In this document: piece by piece, positions 48,001 to 59,668 of the stretch
Position numbering within the stretch: the stretch's first letter is position 1
How the letters are laid out: every line of letters starts with the position of its first letter
Source: Siphonodentalium dalli
Taxonomy: Eukaryota > Mollusca > Scaphopoda > Gadilida > Siphonodentaliidae
NCBI GenBank assembly: GCA_032622095.1
Contig: CP136062.1
Coordinates: 11,563,710 to 11,627,709 of the forward strand
DNA: 64,000 bases
Reading direction: 5' to 3'
The notes under the pieces: generated by a model
What the model was told of the DNA's origin: nothing
Seen by the model: the letters and a program-made list of their open reading frames with translations, nothing else
Databases searched by the model: none
Translations under genes and position numbers: made by a program

Positions 48001-51000
48001 CTGAAAGTTTGTACGTATGTTGGGGTCAATGAGTTCTAACCTATCGGCATACAATGAATATTGTCCGCGTTTACTCCGCGGAGTTATCTCCCTTTATATG
48101 AACAAATTTGATTTTATTATCTCGGAAATTATAAGGAGCAGAGCATCGAAAATTGGACCGTATGCACACCTCGATATGCTCTACTGCCCACGGGCATCAA
48201 AACGTGTGTCCGCGCTTTCCCTGAGGAGTTACCGCCCATAGTTGGCAAACCTCTATTTGATTGTACTCTGTTGTCCTCCCGTATCATTCCAGATAACTGC
48301 ATTTGGTTTTCATAGTCGTGTTGACCGTTGTCAGCTTAGTCCGAGGAAGAAAATTTGACAAGGTTCGACATATATTTTTACACTGGGGTGGGGGCAAAAT
48401 TTTCGCAAAAAAATGTTTTGATTGACATTCATCTATTTAAGTATATGTACTTCCTGAACGAAAACAAACCCATAGCGGAAAGGATTTTTGAAATCCGAGA
48501 AGAAATGCAAGAGTTACGAGCCCTCAAAGTTTGCAAAAAGGGCCCATGTGCTTGAAACCACATCTCGTCCGAAGATGTAAAAGTTTGGCTGTAATCTGAT
48601 ACGCCAATGCGTGCGCACTGAAGAGAGCACGAGGTGCGCCAAATTTTATTCTTCTCCGAATCAGATGAAACTTGGAATATAACATCTACAATAGCGGCCG
48701 ATCTGGAAACTGAAAGAATTTCGAATTTCCATTGAAAACTGACAGAGGTACGGGTCCTCAAATTTTGCAATTTTGGGCCCATGTGCTTGAAACCACATCT
48801 TCTCCGAAGATGTAAACATTTGGCTATAACCTGATAGGCCATTGCGTGCGGTCTGGAGAGGGCACGAGGTGCGCCAAATTTTGCCAGTATTGGTTTAGTG
48901 TTGTGGGACAGGGGAGGGGTGGTCCGTGGTACCATTTTTTTTTATTCTTTTCCGAATCAGATGAAACTTGGAATATAAAATCTACCATACACGTTGATCA
49001 CAAAACTGAAAACGGGTCTTAAATCCGTTGGAAAATGGCGGAGATTTGGGCCCCCAAAGTTTGAATTTGGGCCCATATGCTTTCAAATAACCAAACTGTT
49101 ATTCGTCTCCGACTCATATGACAGATGTAACGTACAATCTCTGTGAGCAGACGATCACAATACTGAAAACAATTTAAAAATCCATTAGAAAATAACGGAG
49201 TTACGGTCCATCAAAGTTCGCATTTTTGGCCTTGGTTGAAAATTTCCCAATCCCATCACCCAATTTCGTGGCAGAGGTGGGGTCACTTCCAAACACTTGA
49301 GATCAACCTATACATGTTAGGATAACATATAATCATCCTACTTCATATGTTCTGTCCATAAACTGCGATTCTTTCAGATCATGATTTCCCCTATTATTAT
49401 ACTTCCATGGTGTAACCAAGGAAGTATATTGTTTTTCTACTGCGGTCGTTTTCCGTTTATTTTGAAATACTCAGAAACTAATTGCAGTTGGAACGCGAAA
49501 TCTCTATCGATTGTAGGCATCTAAGGTCTACTACAAATAAAGGTATCCGCATACCGGTCCAAGGATTCTAGACGGAGTTATGGCCCTTTTACGATTATTT
49601 TTCATTATTATTTTTTTTATTATACTCCACACTTTTGCAACGCCTTAATATCTGAAAGTATGGGGAGTATCGAACTGAAAGTTTGTACGTATGTTGGGGT
49701 CAATGTGTTCTAACCTATCGGCATACAATGAATATTGTCCGCGTTTACTCCGCGGAGTTATCTCCCTTTATATGAACAAATTTGATTTTATTATCTCGGA
49801 AATTATAAGGAGCAGAGCATCGAAAATTGGACCGTATGCACACCTCGATATGCTCTACTGCCCACGGGCATCAAAACGTGTGTCCGCGCTTTCCCTGAGG
49901 AGTTACCGCCCATAGTTGGCAAACCTCTATTTGATTGTACTCTGTTGTCCTCCCGTATCATTCCAGATAACTGCATTTGGTTTTCATAGTCGTGTTGACC
50001 GTTGTCAGCTTAGTCCGAGGAAGAAAATTTGACAAGGTTCGACATATATTTTTACACTGGGGTGGGGGCAAAATTTTCGCAAATAAATGTTTTGATTGAC
50101 ATTCATCTATTTAAGTATATGTACTTCCTGAACGAAAACAAACCCATAGCGGAAAGGATTTTTGAAATCCGAGAAGAAATGCAAGAGTTACGAGCCCTCA
50201 AAGTTTGCAAAAAGGGCCCATGTGCTTGAAACCACATCTCGTCCGAAGATGTAAAAGTTTGGCTGTAATCTGATACGCCAATGCGTGCGGACTGAAGAGA
50301 GCACGAGGTGCGCCAAATTTTGCCACTATCGGTTCAGTGTTGTGCGTCAGGGGAGGGGTGGTCCGTGGTACAATTTTTTTATTCTTCTCCGAATCAGATG
50401 AAACTTGGAATATAACATCTACAATAGCGGCCGATCTGGAAACTGAAAGAATTTCGAATTTCCATTGAAAACTGACAGAGGTACGGGTCCTCAAATTTTG
50501 CAATTTTGGGCCCATGTGCTTGAAACCACATCTTCTCCGAAGATGTAAACATTTGGCTATAACCTGATAGGCCAATGCGTGCGGTCTGGAGAGAGCACGA
50601 GGTGCGCCAAGTTTTGCCAGTATTGGTTTAGTGTTGTGGGACAGGGGAGGGGTGGTCCGTGGTACCATTTTTTTTTATTCTTTTCCGAATCAGATGAAAC
50701 TTGGAATATAAAATCTACCATACACGTTGATCACAAAACTGAAAACGGGTCTTAAATCCGTTGGAAAATGGCGGAGATGTGGGCCCCCAAAGTTTGAATT
50801 TGGGCCCATATGCTTTCAAATAACAAAACTGTTATTCGTCTCCGACTCATATGACAGATGTAACGTACAATCTCTGTGAGCAGACGATCACAATACTGAA
50901 AACAATTTAAAAATCCATTAGAAAATAACGGAGTTACGGTCCATCAAAGTTCGCATTTTTGGCCTTGGTTGAAAATTTCCCAATCCCATCACCCAATTTC

Positions 51001-51836
51001 GTGGCAGAGGTGGGGTCACTTCCAAACACTTGAGATCAACCTATACATGTTAGGATAACATATAATCATCCTACTTCATATGTTCTGTCCATAAACTGCG
51101 ATTCTTTCAGATCATGATTTCCCCTATTATTATACTTCCATGGTGTAACCAAGGAAGTATATTGTTTTTCTACTGCGGTCGTTTTCAGTTTATTTTGAAA
51201 TACTCAGAAACTAATTGCAGTTGGAACGCGAAATCTCTATCGATTGTAGGCATCTAAGGTCTACTACAAATAAAGGTATCCGCATACCGGTCCAAGGATT
51301 CTAGACGGAGTTATGGCCCTTTTACGATTATTTTTCATTATTATTTTTTTTATTATACTCCACACTTTTGCAACGCCTTAATATCTGAAAGTATGGGGAG
51401 TATCGAACTGAAAGTTTGTACGTATGTTGGGGTCAATGAGTTCTAACCTATCGGCATACAATGAATATTGTCCGCGTTTACTCCGCGGAGTTATCTCCCT
51501 TTATATGAACAAATTTGATTTTATTATCTCTGAAATTATAAGGAGCAGAGCATCGAAAATTGGACCGTATGCACACCTCGATATGCTCTACTGCCCACGG
51601 GCATCAAAACGTGTGTCCGCGCTTTCCCTGAGGAGTTACCGCCCATAGTTGGCAAACCTCTATTTGATTGTACTCTGTTGTCCTCCCGTATCATTCCAGA
51701 TAACTGCATTTGGTTTTCATAGTCGTGTTGACCGTTGTCAGCTTAGTCCGAGGAAGAAAATTTGACAAGGTTCGACATATATTTTTACACTGGGGTGGGG
51801 GCAAAATTTTCGCAAAAAAATGTTTTGATTGACATT
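45023..51836 (+). repeat. Duplicated 3,407-bp dimer within the satellite
   Basis: Two consecutive pairs, 45023-48429 and 48430-51836, each consist of one short unit (with GTGCGCACTG, at 45206 and 48613) and one full unit (with GGAGATGTGGGCC, at 47367 and 50775). These variants are absent from the other units, so the pair was duplicated as a block. Confidence 0.88.
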
Positions 51837-54800
51837 CATCTATTTAAGTATATGTACTTCCTGAACGAAAACAAACCCATAGCGGAAAGGATTTTTGAAA
51901 TCCGAGAAGAAATGCAAGAGTTACGAGCCCTCAAAGTTTGCAAAAAGGGCCCATGAGCTTGTAACCACATCTCGTCCGAAGATGTAACAGTTTGGCTGTA
52001 ATCTGATACGCCAATGCGTGCGGACTGAAGAGAGCACGAGGTGCGCCAAATTTTGCCACTATCGGTTCAGTGTTGTGCGTCAGGGGAGGGGTGGTCCGTG
52101 GTACAATTTTTTTATTCTTCTCCGAATCAGATGAAACTTGGAATATAACATCTACAATAGCGGCCGATCTGGAAACTGAAAGAATTTCGAATTTCCATTG
52201 AAAACTGACAGAGGTACGGGTCCTCAAATTTTGCAATTTTGGGCCCATGTGCTTGAAACCACATCTTCTCCGAAGATGTAAACATTTGGCTATAACCTGA
52301 TAGGCCAATGCGTGCGGTCTGGAGAGAGCACGAGGTGCGCCAAATTTTGCCAGTATTGGTTTAGTGTTGTGGGACAGGGGAGGGGTGGTCCGTGGTACCA
52401 TTTTTTTTTATTCTTTTCCGAATCAGATGAAACTTGGAATATAAAATCTACCATACACGTTGATCACAAAACTGAAAACGGGTCTTAAATCCGTTGGAAA
52501 ATGGCGGAGATTTGGGCCCCCAAAGTTTGAATTTGGGCCCATATGCTTTCAAATAACCAAACTGTTATTCGTCTCCGACTCATATGACAGATGTAACGTA
52601 CAATCTCTGTGAGCAGACGATCACAACACTGAAAACAATTTAAAAATCCATTAGAAAATAACGGAGTTACGGTCCATCAAAGTTCGCATTTTTGGCCTTG
52701 GTTGAAAATTTCCCAATCCCATCACCCAATTTCGTGGCAGAGGTGGGGTCACTTCCAAACACTTGAGATCAACCTATACATGTTAGGATAACATATAATC
52801 ATCCTACTTCATATGTTCTGTCCATAAACTGCGATTCTTTCAGATCATGATTTCCCCTATTATTATACTTCCATGGTGTAACCAAGGAAGTATATTGTTT
52901 TTCTACTGCGGTCGTTTTCCGTTTATTTTGAAATACTCAGAAACTAATTGCAGTTGGAACGCGAAATCTCTATCGATTGTAGGCATCTAAGGTCTACTAC
53001 AAATAAAGGTATCCGCATACCGGTCCAAGGATTCTAGACGGAGTTATGGCCCTTTTACGATTATTTTTCATTATTATTTTTTTTATTATACTCCACACTT
53101 TTGCAACGCCTTAATATCTGAAAGTATGGGGAGTATCGAACTGAAAGTTTGTACGTATGTTGGGGTCAATGAGTTCTAACCTATCGGCATACAATGAATA
53201 TTGTCCGCGTTTACTCCGCGGAGTTATCTCCCTTTATATGAACAAATTTGATTTTATTATCTCGGAAATTATAAGGAGCAGAGCATCGAAAATTGGACCG
53301 TATGCACACCTCGATATGCTCTACTGCCCACGGGCATCAAAACGTGTGTCCGCGCTTTCCCTGAGGAGTTACCGCCCATAGTTGGCAAACCTCTATTTGA
53401 TTGTACTCTGTTTTCCTCCCGTATCATTCCAGATAACTGCATTTGGTTTTCATAGTCGTGTTGACCGTTGTCAGCTTAATCCGAGGAAGAAAATTTGACA
53501 AGGTTCGACATATATTTTTACACTGGGGTGGGGGCAAAATTTTCGCAAAAAAATGTTTTGATTGACATTCATCTATTTAAGTATATGTACTTCCTGAACG
53601 AAAACAAACCCATAGCGGAAAGGATTTTTGAAATCCGAGAAGAAATGCAAGAGTTACGAGCCCTCAAAGTTTGCAAAAAGGGCCCATGTGCTTGAAACCA
53701 CATCTCGTCCGAAGATGTAAAAGTTTGGCTGTAATCTGATACGCCAATGCGTGCGGACTGAAGAGAGCACGAGGTGCGCCAAATTTTGCCACTATCGGTT
53801 CAGTGTTGTGCGTCAGGGGAGGGGTGGTCCGTGGTACAATTTTTTTATTCTTCTCCGAATCAGATGAAACTTGGAATATAACATCAACAATAGCGGCCGA
53901 TCTGGAAACTGAAAGAATTTCGAATTTCCATTGAAAACTGACAGAGGTACGGGTCCTCAAATTTTGCAATTTTGGGCCCATGTGCTTGAAACCACATCTT
54001 CTCCGAAGATGTAAACATTTGGCTATAACCTGATAGGCCAATGCGTGCGGTCTGGAGAGAGCACGAGGTGCGCCAAATTTTGCCAGTATTGGTTTAGTGT
54101 TGTGGGACAGGGGAGGGGTGGTCCGTGGTACCATTTTTTTTTATTCTTTTCCGAATCAGATGAAACTTGGAATATAAAATCTACCGTACACGTTGATCAC
54201 AAAACTGAAAACGGGTCTTAAATCCGTTGGAAAATGGCGGAGATTTTGGCCCCCAAAGTTTGAATTTGGGCCCATATGCTTTCAAATAACCAAACTGTTA
54301 TTCGTCTCCGACTCATGTGACAGATGTAACGTACAATCTCTGTGAGCAGACGATCACAATACTGAAAACAATTTAAAAATCCATTAGAAAATAACGGAGT
54401 TACGGTCCATCAAAGTTCGCATTTTTGGCCTTGGTTGAAAATTTCCCAATCCCATCACCCAATTTCGTGGCAGAGGTGGGGTCACTTCCAAACACTTGAG
54501 ATCAACCTATACATGTTAGGATAACATATAATCATCCTACTTCATATGTTCTGTCCATAAACTGCGATTCTTTCAGATCATGATTTCCCCTATTATTATA
54601 CTTCCATGGTGTAACCAAGGAAGTATATTGTTTTTCTACTGCGGTCGTTTTCCGTTTATTTTGAAATACTCAGAAACTAATTGCAGTTGGAACGCGAAAT
54701 CTCTATCGATTGTAGGCATCTAAGGTCTACTACAAATAAAGGTATCCGCATACCGGTCCAAGGATTCTAGACGGAGTTATGGCCCTTTTACGATTATTTT

Positions 54801-57800
54801 TCATTATTATTTTTTTTATTATACTCCACACTTTTGCAACGCCTTAATATCTGAAAGTATGGGGAGTATCGAACTGAAAGTTTGTACGTATGTTGGGGTC
54901 AATGAGTTCTAACCTATCGGCATACAATGAATATTGTCCGCGTTTACTCCGCGGAGTTATCTCCCTTTATATGAACAAATTTGATTTTATTATCTCGGAA
55001 ATTATAAGGAGCAGAGCATCGAAAATTGGACCGTATGCACACCTCGATATGCTCTACTGCCCACGGGCATCAAAACGTGTGTCCGCGCTTTCCCTGAGGA
55101 GTTACCGCCCATAGTTGGCAAACCTCTATTTGATTGTACTCTGTTGTCCTCCCGTATCATTCCAGATAACTGCATTTGGTTTTCATAGTCGTGTTGACCG
55201 TTGTCAGCTTAGTCCGAGGAAGAAAATTTGACAAGGTTCGACATATATTTTTACACTGGGGTGGGGGCAAAATTTTCGCAAAAAAATGTTTTGATTGACA
55301 TTCATCTATTTAAGTATATGTACTTCCTGAACGAAAACAAACCCATAGCGGAAAGGATTTTTGAAATCCGAGAAGAAATGCAAGAGTTACGAGCCCTCAA
55401 AGTTTGCAAAAAGGGCCCATGTGCTTGAAACCACATCTCGTCCGAAGATGTAAAAGTTTGGCTGTAATCTGATACGCCAATGCGTGCGGACTGAAGAGAG
55501 CACGAGGTGCGCCAAATTTTGCCACTATCGGTTCAGTGTTGTGCGTCAGGGGAGGGGTGGTCCGTGGTACAATTTTTTTATTCTTTTCCGAATCAGATGA
55601 AACTTGGAATATAACATCTACAATAGCGGCCGATCTGGAAACTGAAAGAATTTCGAATTTCCATTGAAAACTGACAGAGGTACGGGTCCTCAAATTTTGC
55701 AATTTTGGGCCCATGTGCTTGAAACCACATCTTCTCCGAAGATGTAAACATTTGGCTATAACCTGATAGGCCAATGCGTGCGGTCTGGAGAGAGCACGAG
55801 GTGCGCCAAATTTTGCCAGTATTGGTTTTGTGTTGTGGGACAGGGGAGGGGTGGTCCGTGGTACCATTTTTTTTTATTCTTTTCCGAATCAGATGAAACT
55901 TGGAATATAAAATCTACCATACACGTTGATCACAAAACTGAAAACGGGTCTTAAATCCGTTGGAAAATGGCGGAGATTTTGGCCCCCAAAGTTTGAATTT
56001 GGGCCCATATGCTTTCAAATAACCAAACTGTTATTCGTCTCCGACTCATGTGACAGATGTAACGTACAATCTCTGTGAGCAGACGATCACAATACTGAAA
56101 ACAATTTAAAAATCCATTAGAAAATAACGGAGTTACGGTCCATCAAAGTTCGCATTTTTGGCCTTGGTTGAAAATTTCCCAATCCCATCACCCAATTTCG
56201 TGGCAGAGGTGGGGTCACTTCCAAACACTTGAGATCAACCTATACATGTTAGGATAACATATAATCATCCTACTTCATATGTTCTGTCCATAAACTGCGA
56301 TTCTTTCAGATCATGATTTCCCCTATTATTATACTTCCATGGTGTAACCAAGGAAGTATATTGTTTTTCTACTGCGGTCGTTTTCCGTTTATTTTGAAAT
56401 ACTCAGAAACTAATTGCAGTTGGAACGCGAAATCTCTATCGATTGTAGGCATCTAAGGTCTACTACAAATAAAGGTATCCGCATACCGGTCCAAGGATTC
56501 TAGACGGAGTTATGGCCCTTTTACGATTATTTTTCATTATTATTTTTTTTATTATACTCCACACTTTTGCAACGCCTTAATATCTGAAAGTATGGGGAGT
56601 ATCGAACTGAAAGTTTGTACGTATGTTGGGGTCAATGAGTTCTAACCTATCGGCATACAATGAATATTGTCCGCGTTTACTCCGCGGAGTTATCTCCCTT
56701 TATATGAACAAATTTGATTTTATTATCTCGGAAATTATAAGGAGCAGAGCATCGAAAATTGGACCGTATGCACACCTCGATATGCTCTACTGCCCACGGG
56801 CATCAAAACGTGTGTCCGCGCTTTCCCTGAGGAGTTACCGCCCATAGTTGGCAAACCTCTATTTGATTGTACTCTGTTGTCCTCCCGTATCATTCCAGAT
56901 AACTGCATTTGGTTTTCATAGTCGTGTTGACCGTTGTCAGCTTAGTCCGAGGAAGAAAATTTGACAAGGTTCGACATATATTTTTACACTGGGGTGGGGG
57001 CAAAATTTTCGCAAAAAAATGTTTTGATTGACATTCATCTATTTAAGTATATGTACTTCCTGAACGAAAACAAACCCATAGCGGAAAGGATTTTTGAAAT
57101 CCGAGAAGAAATGCAAGAGTTACGAGCCCTCAAAGTTTGCAAAAAGGGCCCATGTGCTTGAAACCACATCTCGTCCGAAGATGTAAAAGTTTGGCTGTAA
57201 TCTGATACGCCAATGCGTGCGGACTGAAGAGAGCACGAGGTGCGCCAAATTTTGCCACTATCGGTTCAGTGTTGTGCGTCAGGGGAGGGGTGGTCCGTGG
57301 TACAATTTTTTTATTCTTTTCCGAATCAGATGAAACTTGGAATATAACATCTACAATAGCGGCCGATCTGGAAACTGAAAGAATTTCGAATTTCCATTGA
57401 AAACTGACAGAGGTACGGGTCCTCAAATTTTGCAATTTTGGGCCCATGTGCTTGAAACCACATCTTCTCCGAAGATGTAAACATTTGGCTATAACCTGAT
57501 AGGCCAATGCGTGCGGTCTGGAGAGAGCACGAGGTGCGCCAAATTTTGCCAGTATTGGTTTAGTGTTGTGGGACAGGGGAGGGGTGGTCCGTGGTACCAT
57601 TTTTTTTTATTCTTTTCCGAATCAGATGAAACTTGGAATATAAAATCTACCATACACGTTGATCACAAAACTGAAAACGGGTCTTAAATCCGTTGGAAAA
57701 TGGCGGAGATTTGGGCCCCCAAAGTTTGAATTTGGGCCCATATGCTTTCAAATAACCAAACTGTTATTCGTCTCCGACTCATATGACAGACGTAACGTAC

Positions 57801-58066
57801 AATCTCTGTGAGCAGACGATCACAATACTGAAAACAATTTAAAAATCCATTAGAAAATAACGGAGTTACGGTCCATCAAAGTTCGCATTTTTGGCCTTGG
57901 TTGAAAATTTCCCAATCCCATCACCCAATTTCGTGGCAGAGGTGGGGTCACTTCCAAACACTTGAGATCAACCTATACATGTTAGGATAACATATAATCA
58001 TCCTACTTCATATGTTCTGTCCATAAACTGCGATTCTTTCAGATCATGATTTCCCCTATTATTATA

Positions 58067-58330
58067 GCAACCACCCCAGTGGGTGTTTATACCTAAATGC
58101 ATGTGAATTATGACGTCATATAATTTTTCTATATTTCTATACCAAGAGTGAAAATAGCGTGTATGCTTTTTTGTAAATTTCACACGTGACTTCCGGGAGG
58201 TTACTGCGCAGAATCCAGCAGAAACTGATCGAAGAATTACGTTTTCTTCACTTCAACTTCAACACAATCGACTGTTAGTAACGGTGTTCTGAGTTAGGAG
58301 AGCAGCGTGCTCCGAAGACAACCGAGACGG
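58067..58330 (+). promoter_or_regulatory. Possible host promoter right of the satellite
   Basis: In order: CRE TGACGTCA (58111-58118), E-box CACGTGAC (58183-58190) overlapping the ETS word ACTTCCGGG (58189-58197), and an NRF-1-like TGCGCAG (58205-58211). They occupy ~100 bases, with no TATA box. This cluster is typical of housekeeping promoters in animals. The sequence after it is less AT-rich, as 5' untranslated sequence often is. Start site and direction are inferred only. Confidence 0.35.
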
Positions 58331-58605
58331 AGGAATTTACATACAAGTACAACAACAACAACAACGATTGCCGATGATCACTTTTTAATTGTCCTCACTG
58401 AGTCATTCAGAGACTCAATCAAATAATAGATTAATCGAGGATTAATCACAGCCTTTCTAGTCTGATAACATGGCAAAGCATTCGGTAAAATATTACCGTG
58501 GCACAGTTTGTGATTAGCCATCTCGATTGTAAACAAATCTTCTACTCGAAATTTGTAAATTAAAAAAACAAATCAAATGTGCATGTGCGATAATCAATAT
58601 CATCC

Positions 58606-58791
58606 ATGACCCAACCCGGACACACATACCAAATCGCATTCACATCCATTGAGAAACAAAGAAGAAGTGCGACATTACACTTTTATTTAGAGCCGGCATC
58701 GGCGTCGACAAACACTTTATATACACCGATTTCTCCACTACAAGGTCAAGGCCCCACATGGCACGAAATTGAAAAATCAACGAGTGATTGA
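58606..58791 (+). CDS. Uncertain 61-codon ORF downstream of the possible promoter
   Basis: The ATG at 58606 lies ~400 bases after the promoter-like cluster. It reads MTQPGHTYQIAFTSIEKQRR and then a serine/threonine-rich stretch. Near its end is CTACAAG|GTCAAG, a weak donor. A pyrimidine-rich acceptor, CTTTCACTTTCGACAG, sits at 58962 before a GC-richer block (58963-59075) open in several frames on both strands. A two-exon model is possible but I recognise no domain. The minus-strand frame over 58939-59127 is equally protein-like in composition. Confidence 0.15.
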   Translation: MTQPGHTYQIAFTSIEKQRRSATLHFYLEPASASTNTLYTPISPLQGQGPTWHEIEKSTSD

Positions 58792-58962
58792 TCTGTGTTT
58801 CATGTAATTTGCAACAATGAATGTTGTTTTGAGGATTTTATGGATTATTGTGTACCACAGATACACGAAGACTAGGCAATTCAATGTTAGGTGTATTCAA
58901 TTTCATGACATCATGTGTAAACTGTGTTTGTGACATGATTATTGCACTTTCACTTTCGACAG

Positions 58963-59075
58963 GGCAAGGACGCGGATCTTCGATTCCCCCGAATATTGCC
59001 GAACCGATTCGGGTATCTCCGGGGGATCTTCAACATCGGAGATCTTGATTCGTGATAGAACTTCGATTTGTTGAT
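58963..59075. other. GC-richer block with overlapping open frames and inverted words
   Basis: It stands out in composition from the AT-rich flanks. Inverted words CCGAA/TTCGG and GATTCCCCCG/CGGGGGATC give it fold-back potential. It may be an exon on either strand or a short structured repeat. I cannot decide from sequence alone. Confidence 0.3.
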
Positions 59076-59234
59076 GTTGTGTTTTATTTGACTTTACCGA
59101 TAAAGAATGGCGGCGAATTAACAACAATTAATTGAACTGATCATTAAATAACCGTTGAATATGTTTTTGGTTCGCTGATAACACGCAGAAACTCCGCCGT
59201 AATGCGGAAGTGACCACAAAAACAAAAGAATTAC

Positions 59235-59660
59235 GGGAGTGACTAAAACGCAGAATGGGACGATGGGACGGGACGGTATTAGAAAACCGGCTGTTTATCA
59301 ATAACATGTTTTAATCTTGATTATGGTCATTAAAATGCTACAATGATGTCGAGAAGATGTTAATCTAACATTTTATGTAAAAATATCACCGTGGTACAGG
59401 GAAATATGAATGTATGAGGTGATTTGGTGCTTACATTTTCGTTCTGCGTTTGACCGTAATCGCCTATTTCCGACGTGTCTATTTTTAGCCGATAATATGA
59501 GCTTTGTGTTGGCGAATGAGACTATTAAATTGTTGCTCCCTGTACGCCATGTTAATACCGACTATATATAACCGTTTTGATGTCGCTACACGCTGTATTA
59601 TTGATAAACAGCCGGTTTTCTAATACCGTCCCGCCCCATTCTGCATTTTAAGTCACTCCC
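59235..59660. mobile_element. 426-bp MITE with 8-bp target duplication
   Basis: AGAATTAC is repeated directly at 59227-59234 and 59661-59668. The inverted ends start GGGAGTGACT and run ~70 bp, through GCAGAATGGG, GGGACGGTATTAG and AAAACCGGCTGTTTATCAAT; the reverse complement is at 59592-59660. The interior is non-coding. The family is not assigned; the duplication length matches the elements at 5175 and 24447. Confidence 0.93.
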
Positions 59661-59668
59661 AGAATTAC

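Larger units (their letters stand above)
38150..58066 (+). repeat. Satellite array, 11 full units and one partial of 1,733/1,674 bp
   Basis: Taking CATCTATTTAAGTATATG as the phase mark, units start at 38150, 39883, 41616, 43349, 45023, 46697, 48430, 50104, 51837, 53570, 55303 and 57036. The last runs 1,031 bp and stops at 58066. Eight full units are 1,733 bp. Three (43349, 45023 and 48430) are 1,674 bp owing to the same 59-bp deletion. Neighbouring units differ by only a handful of substitutions, so the array is young or strongly homogenised. Open frames on both strands (74, 66 and 156 codons per unit) recur with the unit and are not taken as genes. Confidence 0.97.

Noticed and set aside
39470-57600. 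Recurrent 74-, 66- and 156/168-codon open frames, one set per satellite unit
   Set aside because: They repeat with the satellite, overlap on both strands, match no family and the 156-codon frame merely reflects two stop-free sub-repeats.
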